Below are positions 23,801 through 36,223 of a stretch of 64,000 bases of DNA, piece by piece; position 1 is the first letter of the stretch, and the number at the start of each line of letters is the position of its first letter. The notes under the pieces were generated by a model. That model saw nothing but the letters and a program-made list of their open reading frames with translations. It did not search any database and had not been told where the DNA came from. Source of the stretch: Chromobotia macracanthus (taxonomy: Eukaryota > Chordata > Actinopteri > Cypriniformes > Botiidae); contig JAZGTH010000040.1 in NCBI GenBank assembly GCA_036877525.1, positions 3,424,001 to 3,488,000 on the forward strand, in the 5' to 3' direction. The position numbers were made by a program, and so were the translations under genes.

Positions 23801-26800
23801 ACACGTTATCTCAGCTTTACTCCAGTCCTGCTGAAGACAAATTACATTATTCCAAACTTTGTATAGTAAAAGGGTGGCGTCTTTACACAGCCTTTACACA
23901 AACTTTTGCAGACTGTCGAATATACAGTGTTTACAATGTAAATAAGAACAAACCACACTCAGCATAGTTGAATCCATCGCTCTTTGTGTCAGACTTATTC
24001 AGATCTGCTTGACTTCAAGCTTAATTAATCCCAATGCCTTAACATCTTCACAGTTATTACAAAATTACAGGCAGATGTGTTAGAGCAGTGTTGGAAATCT
24101 TCAGGATGGTGGTCTTTCAGAAATGGATTCTGCCTCATTTACTGGCTTTTGAAAACTTGCTAGAAATATCATCTCATCCTTTTTACATGTTCTCCGCGCT
24201 CAAAGATTCAAAAATACAATGTAAACCAGAGCATGAGAAATACATCCTGCACAACTTCGCAGACAAATTTTAGCTTATCTTTTATTATTTCATTGCAAAC
24301 TGTTCATGTACAAAACCCTTCCAAAGTCTTGTTATGAAGTTTGAAAGATGATTATGAAATGCCTCTGAAAGAACACCAAGTATTCATTAAATTGATCATG
24401 AATTACTGTAAATACATTTATAATGTTACCAATAATAAATGAAGATATTTAGATTTCAGCCAATGCTTTCTATAGCAACTGACCTAACAATAAAACACCT
24501 ACAATAGCTCAACACCTCAAAATTAACTTTTTTTTATTTCTATAAGAATTATCAAAGCCGGCTTTGCTATTACAAAATGAATACTGCATTTTAAAATAAA
24601 AATATAAAACCATTATTTTAAACCACAATAATTGTTTTGCAACCTTCTCAATGCTTTTAGCAGTATTTTTATCTACTACATGCTATTTGCTAACAGAACA
24701 AATAAATATCAATTTAACTTAAGAACAAAATGACTTAGCGACCGGAAACTCATGAACAGTGCTGCGTGTGTGGTTGATATTTTTTTATCAACATATAAGG
24801 GTAAAACGGATGATAAGATACAGCTCACTTCTAGCTGTAGACTTATGTATGTGCATGTGTACATTCAAAGGTTTATGCAATTCTAGGCCTGTGTCTCTTT
24901 ATATGTGGATGTGACAAATAGAGACAAAGTATGCTAAAATACATTGTTTTTACAGATTAAAAGCCCTGGCATCAACTGGAGGTAAAAGTGTTCAGTTAGC
25001 CTGTGATTGGTGAGTATCCTTTATTTAGACAAACATTTGTTCTTCACTTTCTCTTTGTGTGCATACACTACCAACCTGCTCCAATTCTTAAGGGATGTTA
25101 CTGCCCTCTAGTGGTTTCTTCTAGTGGTTCAGCAGACTACACACGTTTCATTTCCTGGTTTAGCTGTAATATATCATCTTGTGTTGGTCTTTGTAGGCTT
25201 TTCTCCCATTTGGACGACCCTTTTCTGGATGACTCTTTACCTAGAGAGTATGTGCTGTATCTGCGCCCCAGTGGGCCTTTACAAAACCAGCTTTCTCATT
25301 TCTGGCAGCAGACTCGCTTGACCTGTGGCAAGAACAAAGCTCACAACATATTTCCGCACATCACACTTTGCCAGTTTTTTATGGTGAGAAACCATTTCTC
25401 ATTTAATTTGGATATAAAGTTTTCAACAATTGCCATGTATTGCATCACAAACATCTTAGAAGCTCTAATCAGGCTTTTCATAATTTATAAAGGTACAACA
25501 GCATGATAAATTAAGGGCAATAATGTATTTTTTTCTCTACTTTTATCTGTTTGTAGTGTCCAGACATTAAACTTGTGGCACTGTGTGAAGCTCTACAGTC
25601 CACAGTGAATCAGTGGAGAGGGCGATTTCCCACCACCCTGCCCCTGGAGCTTTACACCTCCACTAACTTCATAGGCCTCTTTGTGGAGGAGCAGGTGGCT
25701 GAGACGCTGAAAAAGTTTGCGGCGGACTTTGCAGTGGAGGCTGCCACTAAAGCTGGTAGGGATGCGTGAACAGAGCACTTGTCACAGATGGTGTTTGCTG
25801 TTCTGTTATGTTTATTAAAATCCACTCACTTTACCTCCCAGTGTCAGGACTGAGAGTCCTAACACTTTACCTCCCAGTGTTAGGACAACTTAAAAGAGCA
25901 CCCCAAAAACACATTTTTTTAATCTGTTAAATTATTGTTATTATGTTATCAAAAGGCAAATAAGATTTCTCCTGATTTCGCCAACGTTCTCCTGTAGCTG
26001 AGTGGTAGAGCATTGCGTTCGATGGGTTCGATTCCCAGGGAGTACATGTACTAAGAAAATGTAAAACTTCAATGCACTGTGAGTCGCTGTCTGCCAAATG
26101 CATAAATAAATATAAATATATAAATATAAGATTTGATTGCTTTGGTGGAAAGATATATTTGTGGCTAACAGCTTTATACTGTCCCAATTATATTTCCCAC
26201 ACTATGTTAGTTATATTAGAAGATCCACCAACTTGTTCTTTCTGTCAAAATCCTTTATCCCTGAAGCATGTTTCTTTAGATTGTATTGGGAAATTTTATC
26301 AAAGTTTTATCAAAACAAAGTTTTGGAGTTTCTGACAAAAAATAGATTTTCAAAACTTGACCGTTTTACATTTATTCATTTGGCAGACGCCTTTATCCAA
26401 AGCAACTTACAGAACACTCAAGTTACATTACATTTTGTCAGTACGTGTTCCCTGGAAATCAAACCCACAACCTTTTGTGCAGTGCTCTATCACTGAGCTA
26501 CAGGAGCAACCTGTAACGGGCATGGTGTTAACAAAAAACAACCACACAAAGCTTGTGAGATTGTGTGGCTTTAGAAGACAGAGTGTACAGCAGGGCTGCT
26601 CAATTAGTTTTTATTTGGATAATCTGGCTCCCAGAAACAGTAGAGGAGGGCCAAACAGATTTCAGAGTAATTATTAGATCTTAGCACTTTCCCTGTAAAT
26701 AGCATAAATAAAGCTCTTAATATTCTCTTTACCGACATTAAAAGAATCAGGGGCCAAAAATTGTAAAGTGATCATATTATTTGTATTTTCTTCTCATTTC

Positions 26801-29346
26801 AAAGATGTTCATGTGGAACCCCATAAAAAGCAGCTTCATTTGACTCTGGCTTATCACTTTCCAACCAATCATTTCGCTTCCTTGGAAAAATTGGCTAAAG
26901 GGATTGAGGTCAAGCTGGGCTGTGATTGGCTTGCTGCTCTCTTCTCACGAGACATACGGTTTGCAAATCATGAGGTGAGGCCTATCTCCCTTTATCGGCT
27001 GTATGTTTAATTTACAGAAAATGTACATAAAAAACTTCAAAGAATTTTTACTGTGTATGATGCATTCTAATCTCTGTTTTATTGTCAGACTTTGCGAGTG
27101 ATGTACCCCTACACTCCTCAGAATGATGATGAGCTGGAGCTGGTGCCAGGAGACTTTGTCTTTACATCTACAGCGGAGCAAATGAGCACTAGTGAGGGCT
27201 GGGTGTATGGAACATCTCTGGGTACTGGCGTCTCTGGTCTGCTGCCCGAAAATTATGTCAGCCTTGCTGATGAATGTGACACATGGGTCTTCCATGGGTA
27301 AGCTCCATTTGTTAACTTTAACAAGTTTATGCTAATTTGAAGGGATAGTTCACCCAAAAATTAACATTTGCTGTTAATTTACTCACCCACATGCCATTTT
27401 TAGTTTTTTAGATTATGAATCGTTTTTCAGCGTTATCATTTGTAATTGACAGCCTCAGGCAAACAGTCACATTTTAATTTTTCGGTGAACTATCCTTTTA
27501 AACTGTGAAAATAACGTTCCAAAAGCCAACTGCAATGCATTGACCTGTTTATGTGCTCTTTGTACAGGTCACACTCCTTCTTTAGCACTTCTTCTTTAAA
27601 AAAGGACTGCAAAGAGAACAAATCATTGGATGGGCTGCTCAGCCTTCGTTGCTTGGATAACTCAAGGCTGGGTGATTCTGCCATATTGAGCGTTATTTGC
27701 CAACCTATGCAGGTGCCTGATTGGCCTTGGAATCACATCAATTACAGTAACATTTACTGTTATTTAAATGGTTTTGATTAATGAGCGAATTTGTGATTAT
27801 GCTGTTTCTAATATTTGAATTTGTCTTTAAACAAAACAACTGGAAACCAAAAGCTTTTTGGTTATTGTCATTTTATAAAGCATTTTTCTCATTTTGTGTG
27901 TAGGTGCTTCGATCCAGCCTTCAGTTACATTCTCCTAAAAGGACTCTTTTTGTATGCCGGCATGGCGAGAGAATGGATGTTGTGTTTGGAAAACACTGGC
28001 TCTCACAGTGTTCTGATTCTAAAGGTAATGTGAACGGACTGTCAGTCAACAACCCACATTTATGGATTCTCACTCACACTGTTTAGTTTGTTTGCAAACT
28101 CCGTTTGTCTTCCTGTAGGCAGGTATGTGAGGAATAACCTGAACATGCCCACGCGCTACCTGGCTGGGGCGGAGCTCGCAGGTTGCATGAAATGGATGCT
28201 CCTATTACAGTGGTTGGATCCACACAGGCCAGGATAGTGGGTATGTTTACACATTGTTTTTTTGGAATGCTGTTAAGTAAATTGCCTAACTTTTTTGTGA
28301 ATTTGATTCTAGGTGAGGCTATACTTGAAAGTAATAGCACTATTGATTTTGTGTACTGCTCACCCAGCCTTCGCTGTGTCCAAACGGCTCATGAAATCCT
28401 CAAAGGTATGTAATGCAGTCGACCCTATGAGCCTGTTCATTGAGCAGTGACAGGTGATGTTTATTTGAAAAGGCTGTGTGACCCCACTGCCACGCTCTCT
28501 TGCTCCAGGAATGCAGCAGGATGGCAGAATAAGTATCCGGGTGGAGCCTGGGCTTTTTGAATGGACTAAATGGGTTTCAGGACCATCTTTGCCCGCTTGG
28601 ATTCCCCCCACAGATCTTGCTGCAGCCAGTCTCAATGTAGATACAACATACAGGTAACAACTGGATCAATCAAACTGTGGCCTCTGTAGGAGCGGTTTAC
28701 ATTTTAAATTCAGCCTTGATCAGCAGCTGTCTTTGCCTTGGTGTTCCACAGACCTCACATCCCCATTAGCAAGCTAACCGTCTCTGAGACTTATGACACG
28801 TATATTAGTCGGAGCTACCAGGTGACCAAAGACATTTTGGCTTACTGCAAAAATAAGGGTGAGTGATACGAATGCTTCTTTGACTTTGTCTTGATTTGTT
28901 TTTTCAGAAGCGCTATATAAATATCACTGCCTTGTCCTGACTTGACTATGTAGGATTCTCCTAGCTTTGATTTTTTTTTTTGCTTATGTCCTTATTCTAC
29001 CTTTCACATTAGGAAACATTCTGTTTGTTGGACATGCTTCTTCTTTGGAGGCCTGTACTCGCCAGATACAAGGCCTTTCTCCCCAGAGTCCTAAAGATTT
29101 TGTGCAAGTCGTACGAAAGGTTAATTTAATTATATATATATTTTTTATCTTTTCTCCTATTTCTTTGACCTTCATGATTAAAGTGTGATGCATCATGTTT
29201 CTGTCCAGATTCCATACCTGGGTCTCTGTGCCTGTGAGGAGCAGGGGGACACAGGAATATGGCAGCTAGTAGATCCCCCAATACTGCCTCTTACTCACGG
29301 GCCCAATCACAGCTTTAGCTGGAGGGAGACCTTACAGCAAGAATGA
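17895..29346 (+). CDS. ubash3b: ubiquitin-associated and SH3 domain-containing protein B (STS-1), with a frameshift in exon 9
   Basis: Cytoplasmic histidine phosphatase that dampens tyrosine-kinase and T-cell receptor signalling. Exons: 17895-18022, 24956-25009, 25197-25383, 25557-25755, 26805-26974, 27089-27297, 27568-27712, 27904-28024, 28119-28240, 28313-28405, 28509-28653, 28752-28858, 29013-29119, 29209-29346. Domains: UBA (DVLLSMGFPQHRALKAL, residues ~30-65); 2H phosphoesterase with its two H-x-T motifs (HITLCQFF, HLTLAYHF); SH3 (MYPYTPQNDDELELVPGDF, ~250-305); C-terminal phosphoglycerate-mutase domain with RHGER (His ~384) and VGHASS (His ~568), ending WRETLQQE. Full frame would be 641 residues (human 649). 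Start MAAKEDLYSK is at the first ATG of exon 1. B-type rather than UBASH3A is clear from DDELELVPGDF and DVVFGK; which fish duplicate (ba/bb) is not. Exon 9 lacks one base, giving a stop at 28235. Confidence 0.94.
18031..18059. repeat. (TA)n microsatellite
   Basis: About 14 TA units begin nine bases after the ubash3b exon 1 donor. Confidence 0.9.
20578..20709 (-). repeat. tRNA-derived SINE (minus orientation) in ubash3b intron 1
   Basis: On the minus strand the head tgttcctgtagctcagctgg tagaccgtta leads to the tail gtaagttactttggcatctgccaaatg. It is the same family as the copies near 6887, 25986, 26368 and 59821. Confidence 0.8.
25986..26129 (+). repeat. tRNA-derived SINE (plus orientation) in ubash3b intron 4
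   Basis: The head is gttctcctgtagctgagtgg (A box), then tagagcattgcg and the B box gggttcgattccc. The core is agggagtacatgtact, and the tail ctgtgagtcgctgtctgccaaatgcataaat. Compared with sister copies the tail lacks part of the CTTTGGATAAAAGC stretch. Confidence 0.85.
26130..26340 (+). mobile_element. LINE-like (non-LTR retrotransposon) C-terminal remnant
   Basis: One frame reads EDPPTCSFCQNPLSLKHVSL DC. The pattern C-x2-C-x8-H-x4-C resembles the cysteine-rich end of non-LTR retrotransposon polyproteins (typically PP.C..C..PLTV.HIL..C). It is only about 70 codons and lies between two oppositely oriented SINEs. It is a dead fragment in ubash3b intron 4. Clade not determined. Confidence 0.5.
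26368..26510 (-). repeat. tRNA-derived SINE (minus orientation) in ubash3b intron 4
   Basis: On the minus strand the head gctcctgtagctcagtgata, the B-box region ggtttgatttccagggaac and the tail gttgctttggataaaggcgt ctgccaaatg form a full-length copy of the SINE family in this window. Confidence 0.85.
28119..28240 (+). other. ubash3b: ubash3b exon 9 with a one-base deletion relative to the family frame
   Basis: The exon enters in frame and reads GRYVRNNLNMP through CCC at 28148-28150. From there the family match moves to another frame: HALPGWGGARRLHEMDAPI, then TVVGSTQARIVG, aligning without gaps to the human segment. The exon is 122 nt, but the phases of its neighbours require 123. In the frame as given the reading stops at TAG 28235-28237 after 443 residues. 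The missing base lies within or beside the CCC run. Confidence 0.85.
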
Positions 29347-29790
29347 CCTTATCTTTATAGTCTTTCCTCAAAGGACAACAGCAATTCTAGAGGAGAGACT
29401 GCAATTTTACCTGCACTGGAAGCACATAACTGAGCATTTTTTTATATACATGTAATTTGTCAAATCCATGTTTAAGTTATGCAAATTAGAAATTGATATA
29501 GAATATGACAAAGTTTAAGTTTGCAGGGTGGATGAGGGAGACTGCACTGATTCATGAGTATATACCATAATGTTTACTGAGCCTTTAAGCCGGCTTTCTC
29601 AGGGCATTGATCTCACTTTCATGGGTGAAGAAGCACAGTGACACAATGCAGCAGTTAACGCAAATATTACATCACTTCCTGCCTTGCATATATGTACAGC
29701 TTTGCAATGACATGTTAAAGAGCTTAAGGGCAATCCTGTTTCGTAATCCTCCCTCAAAATTAATTTGCATGCAAAAAATAAAAAAAATGT
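29347..29790 (+). other. ubash3b: ubash3b 3' UTR (approximate)
   Basis: The sequence after the TGA at 29344-29346 is AT-rich and non-coding. The first AATAAA I find is at 29777-29782, giving a tentative UTR of about 440 bases. The true cleavage site cannot be fixed here. Confidence 0.4.
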
Positions 29791-32700
29791 TTTAGCATAG
29801 CTACACAGCTATGTGGAGCAACGTTTTGGACCAATGGCATTTTAAGATGGCTGGGGCAATGTGGTGTGATGCTGCACAAGTAGAAACCAAGCAACCATTG
29901 TAATGTCCTGTCGCAGGTACTAATGGCATGGAAGAGATAGCTTTTTCGTGTTTGTAGCTTTATCATGTTGCACCTAGTTACAAAACAAATGGAAAAGGTT
30001 TATCTCAAAACAAAATGAACATTGGCAAGAAACGAGTAACTACACAATGAAAAATGTACATCCAGTAATGGAAATTTTCAAGTCATTATCAAGCCCCCTT
30101 TTCTTATTATTGTTTGGGATAATTTTGAGCCTTTAGTAACTCCCAGGAATGTCAAAGTACTTGCTCTCAGATGCTGTAGATGTCTATGCCAAAGAAACAG
30201 AGACATCAGATATGCTCTGTTTTTCTCATCTTTCATCTCAATTGTTGGTAGCATAAAACATTCAAGCATATAACTGTGTAGAATGCTGCAGAAATCAGTA
30301 AAGCTATTTATTGAGTTCACTCTTATTTGGGCACAAGTGGGAACGGCAGGTTGTGGTGTAAGTGTATACCTAAATCAAAAAGAAAAGTTTATGGAAAGAG
30401 ATGACACTGTTTGTTTATTTATTTGTTTATTTTGCAGACATCATCATTTCCAGTCAGTCGCTTATTTTGGGCACTTGTGAAGTACGTCACCAGATTTCAT
30501 GTCAAACGAGTTGTAGAATAAGAAAACAGCGATGCTTTCTTTTTCTGATAGATGGGGTTGTTGAAGGCCCCTAGCCACCATCTGAAACTCCAAAAAATGC
30601 TTTATTCTCTTTCATTTATGTCCTGGTTTAACCCTAGGTGTCTTGTGGTATTCTTTCTTTTCTACCTGTGATTTGTTGGCTAATCTGATAAGCTAGACAT
30701 ATTTGACATTCACTTGGATAAACGTGCCTTCTGGTAGCATCCTGAAATTAGACGAAGAAACGTGGCATTGATGCTTCTGTCCATTAAGAGATGGTCGGTT
30801 CAGGTTAGCTACTGTTAAATCCTTAAGAGATAAAGAGATTTCAATGGCAAACAACGGTCAGATGAGCACCACCATAAACCTAAATATATAAACTCGCATA
30901 TAAATATCAAACGCACATATAACTTGGCAAGTGTGCTTTAAAAATGGAAATGTTGGCTTTTAATCTAGATTAAACATTCTTTATCTCACTCTATTATCTC
31001 ACCTTTATTTGGCTATATATGCCTTGTTGCGCAGAGAGAGATGGAAAATGCACCCCCGTAGTTACATGTAATAACATAGTATTGATGTACAGATTAATTT
31101 CTTTGTATATTACACTTGGTTACCTTAAAATTGTATAGTTTATCTAATGCATATTTTTTTATTTTTTAATATAAAAATCCAACAATCTGCAATACTGTGG
31201 CCCCGTTGAAGATTCCTTGTGTCGATGAACAGCTGTTAGTCAAAGTAATATTGAAGACTTATGCATGCAGTAATAACACCATAAAGAACCCGAAGTAGTC
31301 AACTCCATCTGTGTTACTGCCCCTACACCCTAATTACACAAGCTGTAAGCAAACCTTTTCCCCTTTCCCTTCTGTTTGGCACCTGCAATCTTGGGAATGA
31401 GTGGGAATGGTTGGACTTGCCCTTGATTCATGGGCCCGATTGGCAATAGAAGGGACTGACAAACGAAAGGAGGGTTTCATTCCTCAACAAATCCAGGTCA
31501 TTATTGGAGAGCAGTGAATCTCTGCGATCTAATAATGCTCCGGGTTGTTCTTTTCAAGCTTTTAAACTAATTCGTGATTGATCACTAAGTTTGAAAGCAG
31601 CTATAACTTGCAAATGGTTGACTCCTCTCTCCGGTGGAGAGTCAATAGGCCGTGAGTGAACATTGATGGTCTTTGCCAATATGCAATATTGCCTCTCGAC
31701 ACAATAAAACACACGGATGTTAGAAATGTCTGGTCTGGTTTTGATGGCACCGTAGTCGGCAATCAGCAACTATTGAACGTCTCATTGGGTCCCCACACGC
31801 ACTTTAGCAGTCAGACATTGGTTGACAAATCCACATCCTTTAATTGTGTGACCATTGATTTCAGTTACAGTCAAAATGAGAGAAAAACGAAAGTGCCTCT
31901 TAAAGACAAGACAGGACGTATATTAGTCTAATGCCGATGGCACAGAAACGCGCACGCATGCGCATAATGCAAAGAGTCTCTGGCTGAAGTCTCACTTGAA
32001 TAACGTTTCATTCTCGGGGTTGTTAGTCTTTGCTTGTTCACTTTGAATGCAAATACGGGATAATTGAGTTTTATTGAGTTTTTGTTTATCTCACAGGTGA
32101 TAAATATTTCATTGTGAGTTTCAAGGGGTTTGGTAGTTTGTTTCTGCAAATTGCAGACAGGTTCATATTTTTGCAGTCTTATAACAGACGCCAGGTAAGT
32201 CCTCCAGTTTTCTTGCTGCTTTTTATGTCTGGTCCGTGTTATTAAGATGATATAATTAAGATTATATTTTTAATTTACATAGTATCTGCTATTTTTGTGC
32301 CTTACATAGTTACTAGGAGTGTGTTGTCGTAGCGTTTTCTGTCCATTGATGTACACGTTTTCGTTTTAAAGGAAATTAGCAAGATAAATGTCCTCCTGTG
32401 GCGATTAGTGTTCATATAGCTTAGATTAAAGATAGTGTTTCGTATGTGTTACAATTTCAGATATAGTAAAATATTTTTTAAACAGTGTTTTAGAAATGTA
32501 AGAGGAAATGAAAATATATGCAAAAGCAAAAATTATTCCAGCTGGCTTGAATGAAGTTCTCATGAACTTCCATTTATTTCCAATAGGAGGCAGCAGAGCT
32601 TAAAGTTAGACCTAAAAGTGGTACTAAAGTAGCTTTCATTGCTTCATGTAGCAATAGTATAAAACCTGTTTTGTTTTGTTTTACTTTTTGAGTCTTTATG

Positions 32701-34739
32701 TTGAAGCTCATATAATTCAAGGGCAGTTTTTTTGACATGCATACAAAGGGTCCATCTTGGGGCTGTGGTCGTCTTTTAGTATATTATGTGTTCTTTAAAA
32801 ATGTAATATATGTTCTTTAAAAAATACAATAGTTAAGTTAAAGATTTTGCCCAGAACTACTTTGTACTTCATACATGTAATTCAAACAACATAATATTAT
32901 CATTCTTTTTAGTATTAGATGTAGTTAAGGAAGTATGTAATAATTATAATTACAATTTTTCATTGTAGTGTGGTTAAATACTGCCATCTGGTGTCTGTGG
33001 TGTTATATTTGAAACGAGCATATGTTTTATGCAGAATGTGAGATGTATCAGTTGTTTGTTAGTAAAAACAAATTAGCACCTCTGCTGGTGCTGTTTGCAG
33101 AAATATTTTAGCCTTTGAATGCCTTTCCAGCTGACTTCAGGCTCTTCAGCATTAAAACTGTAAAATTGACTCAAAATTGAGAAAAGATTAATGGTCTTTT
33201 TTTGCTTACCATGATAAATGAATAGAGACCACACATTATCTTTAGATGTCGCTCCTTGTTTATTTGCAGATAATCACATGCTTTCGGCATCAGTTGGCTA
33301 AGCAGCAGCTGCCCTTACATTTCAGAGTTAAACTAGATTCTTCTTTGTTTTCACCATTCACTATAGTGGCTGGCCAGTCAATGCTGGTGTGTTATGTTAA
33401 GGCGTGACTTGAAAAACATAGTAAATGTACTGCCTTTGTTCTAGATGTCGTTTTAATGCATGGACAACGTAAGCTGTTTGTCTGGCTGAAGTGGCCATTA
33501 AAGCTGACAAACAGGGCCAGTGCTAAGAGCCACTGGCTGAACTCTCTTAGAGTCTCTTAAAGCTTAATTGACATTATTTTGGCTTTAAAGAGTCACAGGC
33601 TTAAACCTTTCATTGTAGTCACTGTAATGTCAGTCCTCCTCCCCCACTTCTGCACCTCTGCGCACCATTTTGTTCCTGCCCAGTCAGACAAGCGCCTTCG
33701 CCTCAGCACGAGTGCTCTTTTCACCTCCTTTTTTCCCATGCCCTTTGACCTTATTCACTGATCCCCAATCATCTGGAGCAGTTTTCTCCTTTTTAATTCT
33801 GACCTTTGTAGTCACCCTGACACCCGCCAAACTAATCAGGCGATTCGTTTACACAAAACATGGATGTTTTATGCAAACATCTTTGACGTTGTTTAAAAAA
33901 ATACAAACCTATTGATTCAATATTAAATTGTAGCTAGTATCAACTACTTAAATGTTAACTGGTCTTAAAAGTTTGTGATTTTAAATTAGCTGTTTTTTGT
34001 AGAATATTTTAAGGAAGAATATACAGTCAGTCATTTTTGCAAAAATAAATCCCAGCAGGGTGACCAGGACCCCATTGTGAATATAAAAAATGAAATATTG
34101 ATTCAGTTGAGATATCATATATATGAATAGAAGTCCTTTCAAAGAAAGAGACATTAGAGTGATACAATAAAAATAGCACTGCTTTGTAGGAAATAGCTGC
34201 CTGGGACAATTGTCAATTTTTCCGTTTAGTGGTCTTTATATAATACTATTTGATTTCACAGAGCCAATGTAATAACATGTTTTAAGATAAGATGAGGCAG
34301 GGCCAAATTAATCGCTTTGTTATAAACATGAAAGACTCCTTAAACGAGTAAAAGATTTGAACAATGAATAAAGATAAATTGGACATTTGTTTGGTATCTA
34401 TAAAAACATGTAAGATGAACAGGCGTAAAAGAGAAATACAAAGACCGATGCGGCAATCAGGGAGAGACAAAAAAAGTCGGGGGGAAGAAACTGAGAATGT
34501 GTGAAAGGGAAGAAAGAAAGGGAGGGAGAGAGAATCTCTCAAAGGACTGATGTCCTCATTGTACAACCTGGTTTGAATACAGACAGATTCTCTGAGAAAT
34601 TAGGGCAGCAGAGAGAATCGTCAGACTATGGCAGAAACACACCCAGTCTGGATAAACTCACGCTTCTTAGATACAGATACCACAGAAATTTTTTAATCTG
34701 CAGGTTAAGATATGGTGGTTAAAACAGTTTTAGGTAAAG

Positions 34740-34743
<4 letters not shown>
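29791..34743. other. intergenic, no gene recognised
   Basis: AT-rich sequence with no splice-supported open frame. Noted only: a short hairpin CTCTCCGGTGGAGAG around 31628-31642 and a purine-rich stretch 34440-34540. Confidence 0.4.

Positions 34744-34783
<40 letters not shown>
34744..34783. repeat. (CA)n(TA)n compound microsatellite
   Basis: About 13 CA units are followed directly by about 6 TA units. Confidence 0.92.
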
Positions 34784-34858
34784 GCATTGTAATCTGTCCT
34801 TTTATATATTAAGTTTATATTGTTCATTTTGTAGAATGTGATTCTATTTGCTCTTCAG

Positions 34859-34913
34859 TCTTATCAGCGCAGCATGTTTGTGAGAGGGCTGGAGAGTATG
34901 AGCAGTGATTCCA
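34859..34913 (+). other. isolated exon-like block of an unknown gene
   Basis: Acceptor ctcttcag, then 55 bases open as SYQRSMFVRGLESMSSDSS, then a consensus donor CCA|gtgagt. It contains ATG in moderate context (GCAGCATGT). I do not recognise the peptide, and no adjoining exon was found, so it could be a false exon or one exon of a gene with large introns. Confidence 0.25.
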
Positions 34914-36042
34914 GTGAGTCCTGCATGTTTTTGTGATAAGTATGTATGTGTGACTGTTGCATTGGTTTGTTATGCTTTATTTCACAAGCAAAAGTCTCAT
35001 CCAGTTGATCACTGAAACAGCAAATATAGCAGCATGTTCAGACAAAAAGCTTATCAGAGTTATCCAGACAGCAGCAAGAGTGAAAACGGACACACATGCA
35101 TACACAAACACAGACAGTCACAGTGGGAGGGTGCCTCATTAACCTTTGGGTGGAAATACATATGTAATGGTTACTCTTTATAACAACAGTGCAGGTAATG
35201 TTTAATTTCCAGCTGAGATAGATAACAGCTGTTCCATAATTAATATTGGAATTTGACTACTAAATTTTTGCTATTGTGCTTTTTTCTAATGTTTATGGTT
35301 CTGATGTAATGTGGTAGTGTGCAGTGGTTGTATATGCATTATGTTGGAGCCTTACATTATCGCAATTACTATAGCATTGTTTGTTTGCAAGATTACAAAC
35401 TGTATATTGAGTTTAGTAAAAAGTTATTTTCATAGGCTAAAGTATTAATTTACGCTCTTTGTTGTGTCTTTAAGCTTCAGTAGATGAAGTCATGGCATTA
35501 ACTAAGGGGTGCTTGTCACTCGCTGTCTTACTTGTGTTGTAAGAGAACCTAAGGAGAGAAGTAACATGAATAGGAATAACACACTGTATTTTACAGATTG
35601 AACAATGTTCTCTCAGGTGATTTTGCTGTACACATTCCTATTCTTTATAGAAAAACTATCAGAGAGCAAGAGAGGAAAAGCCAGTCATTCTGGGGTGCCT
35701 GCAGGGGCAGATGAAGAGTAAGGAGGTTAGTTGGGTGCCTGCATCCCAGGCACAACAGCAGTGATTTTAGTGAGAACCAGGTCCCTCTCATTTGTGGTGC
35801 AAACTTATTGACATTTAGCCACCTGCCCCCAATAAAAAAAGCGAGTGAATGGTAAACTTCAGTGTTTGCCTCAGGCAGCTGGACGTGTTATTGATCTGTT
35901 GGAGGGGGGCTCTCTCCTCCTGATGGAGGCTGGACTTTGGTCTGATCTGCATTTTTGGGTTCTGTTCAGCTCTGAGGCAAAAGGGAGGGAGGATGTGGAT
36001 GGGAGGTGGGACCCAGGGGCTGGAAATCACTTGTCATGTGTT

Positions 36043-36223
36043 TATAAAAGTGTGCCCCTCATTTCAGAGCATGCTCACTGAGAAACTCTCAGCTCCCGCG
36101 AAATCCGATCCCAAAATTTGAACAGAAGGGAGGGGAAGTTATGGCAGCGACTCTTGTGTTGCACTTCTGAGTGTGTGTTTCGCTCTCACCCTGCATGGCT
36201 CTTCCTCTGCCCCGGGGTTGGAG
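36043..36223 (+). promoter_or_regulatory. TATA box and possible first exon ending in a splice donor
   Basis: TATAAAAG at 36043-36050 would place a start near 36075. The following GC-richer sequence has a nine-codon upstream frame (ATGGCAGCGACTCTT...) and then ATGGCTCTTCCTCTGCCCCG with donor GGAG|gtatga at 36223. There is no known match. Confidence 0.3.

Larger units (their letters stand above)
18023..24955 (+). other. ubash3b: ubash3b intron 1 (6.9 kb), non-coding
   Basis: Donor GC|gtaagt, acceptor tttttacag. It contains a TA microsatellite at its start and a minus-strand SINE at 20578-20709. The open frames at 19678-20407 show no domain and lack splice-supported continuation. No other structure is evident. 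Confidence 0.7.

Noticed and set aside
25003..25506. 167-codon open frame as a gene
   Set aside because: It is ubash3b exon 3 (25197-25383) plus intron read-through on both sides.
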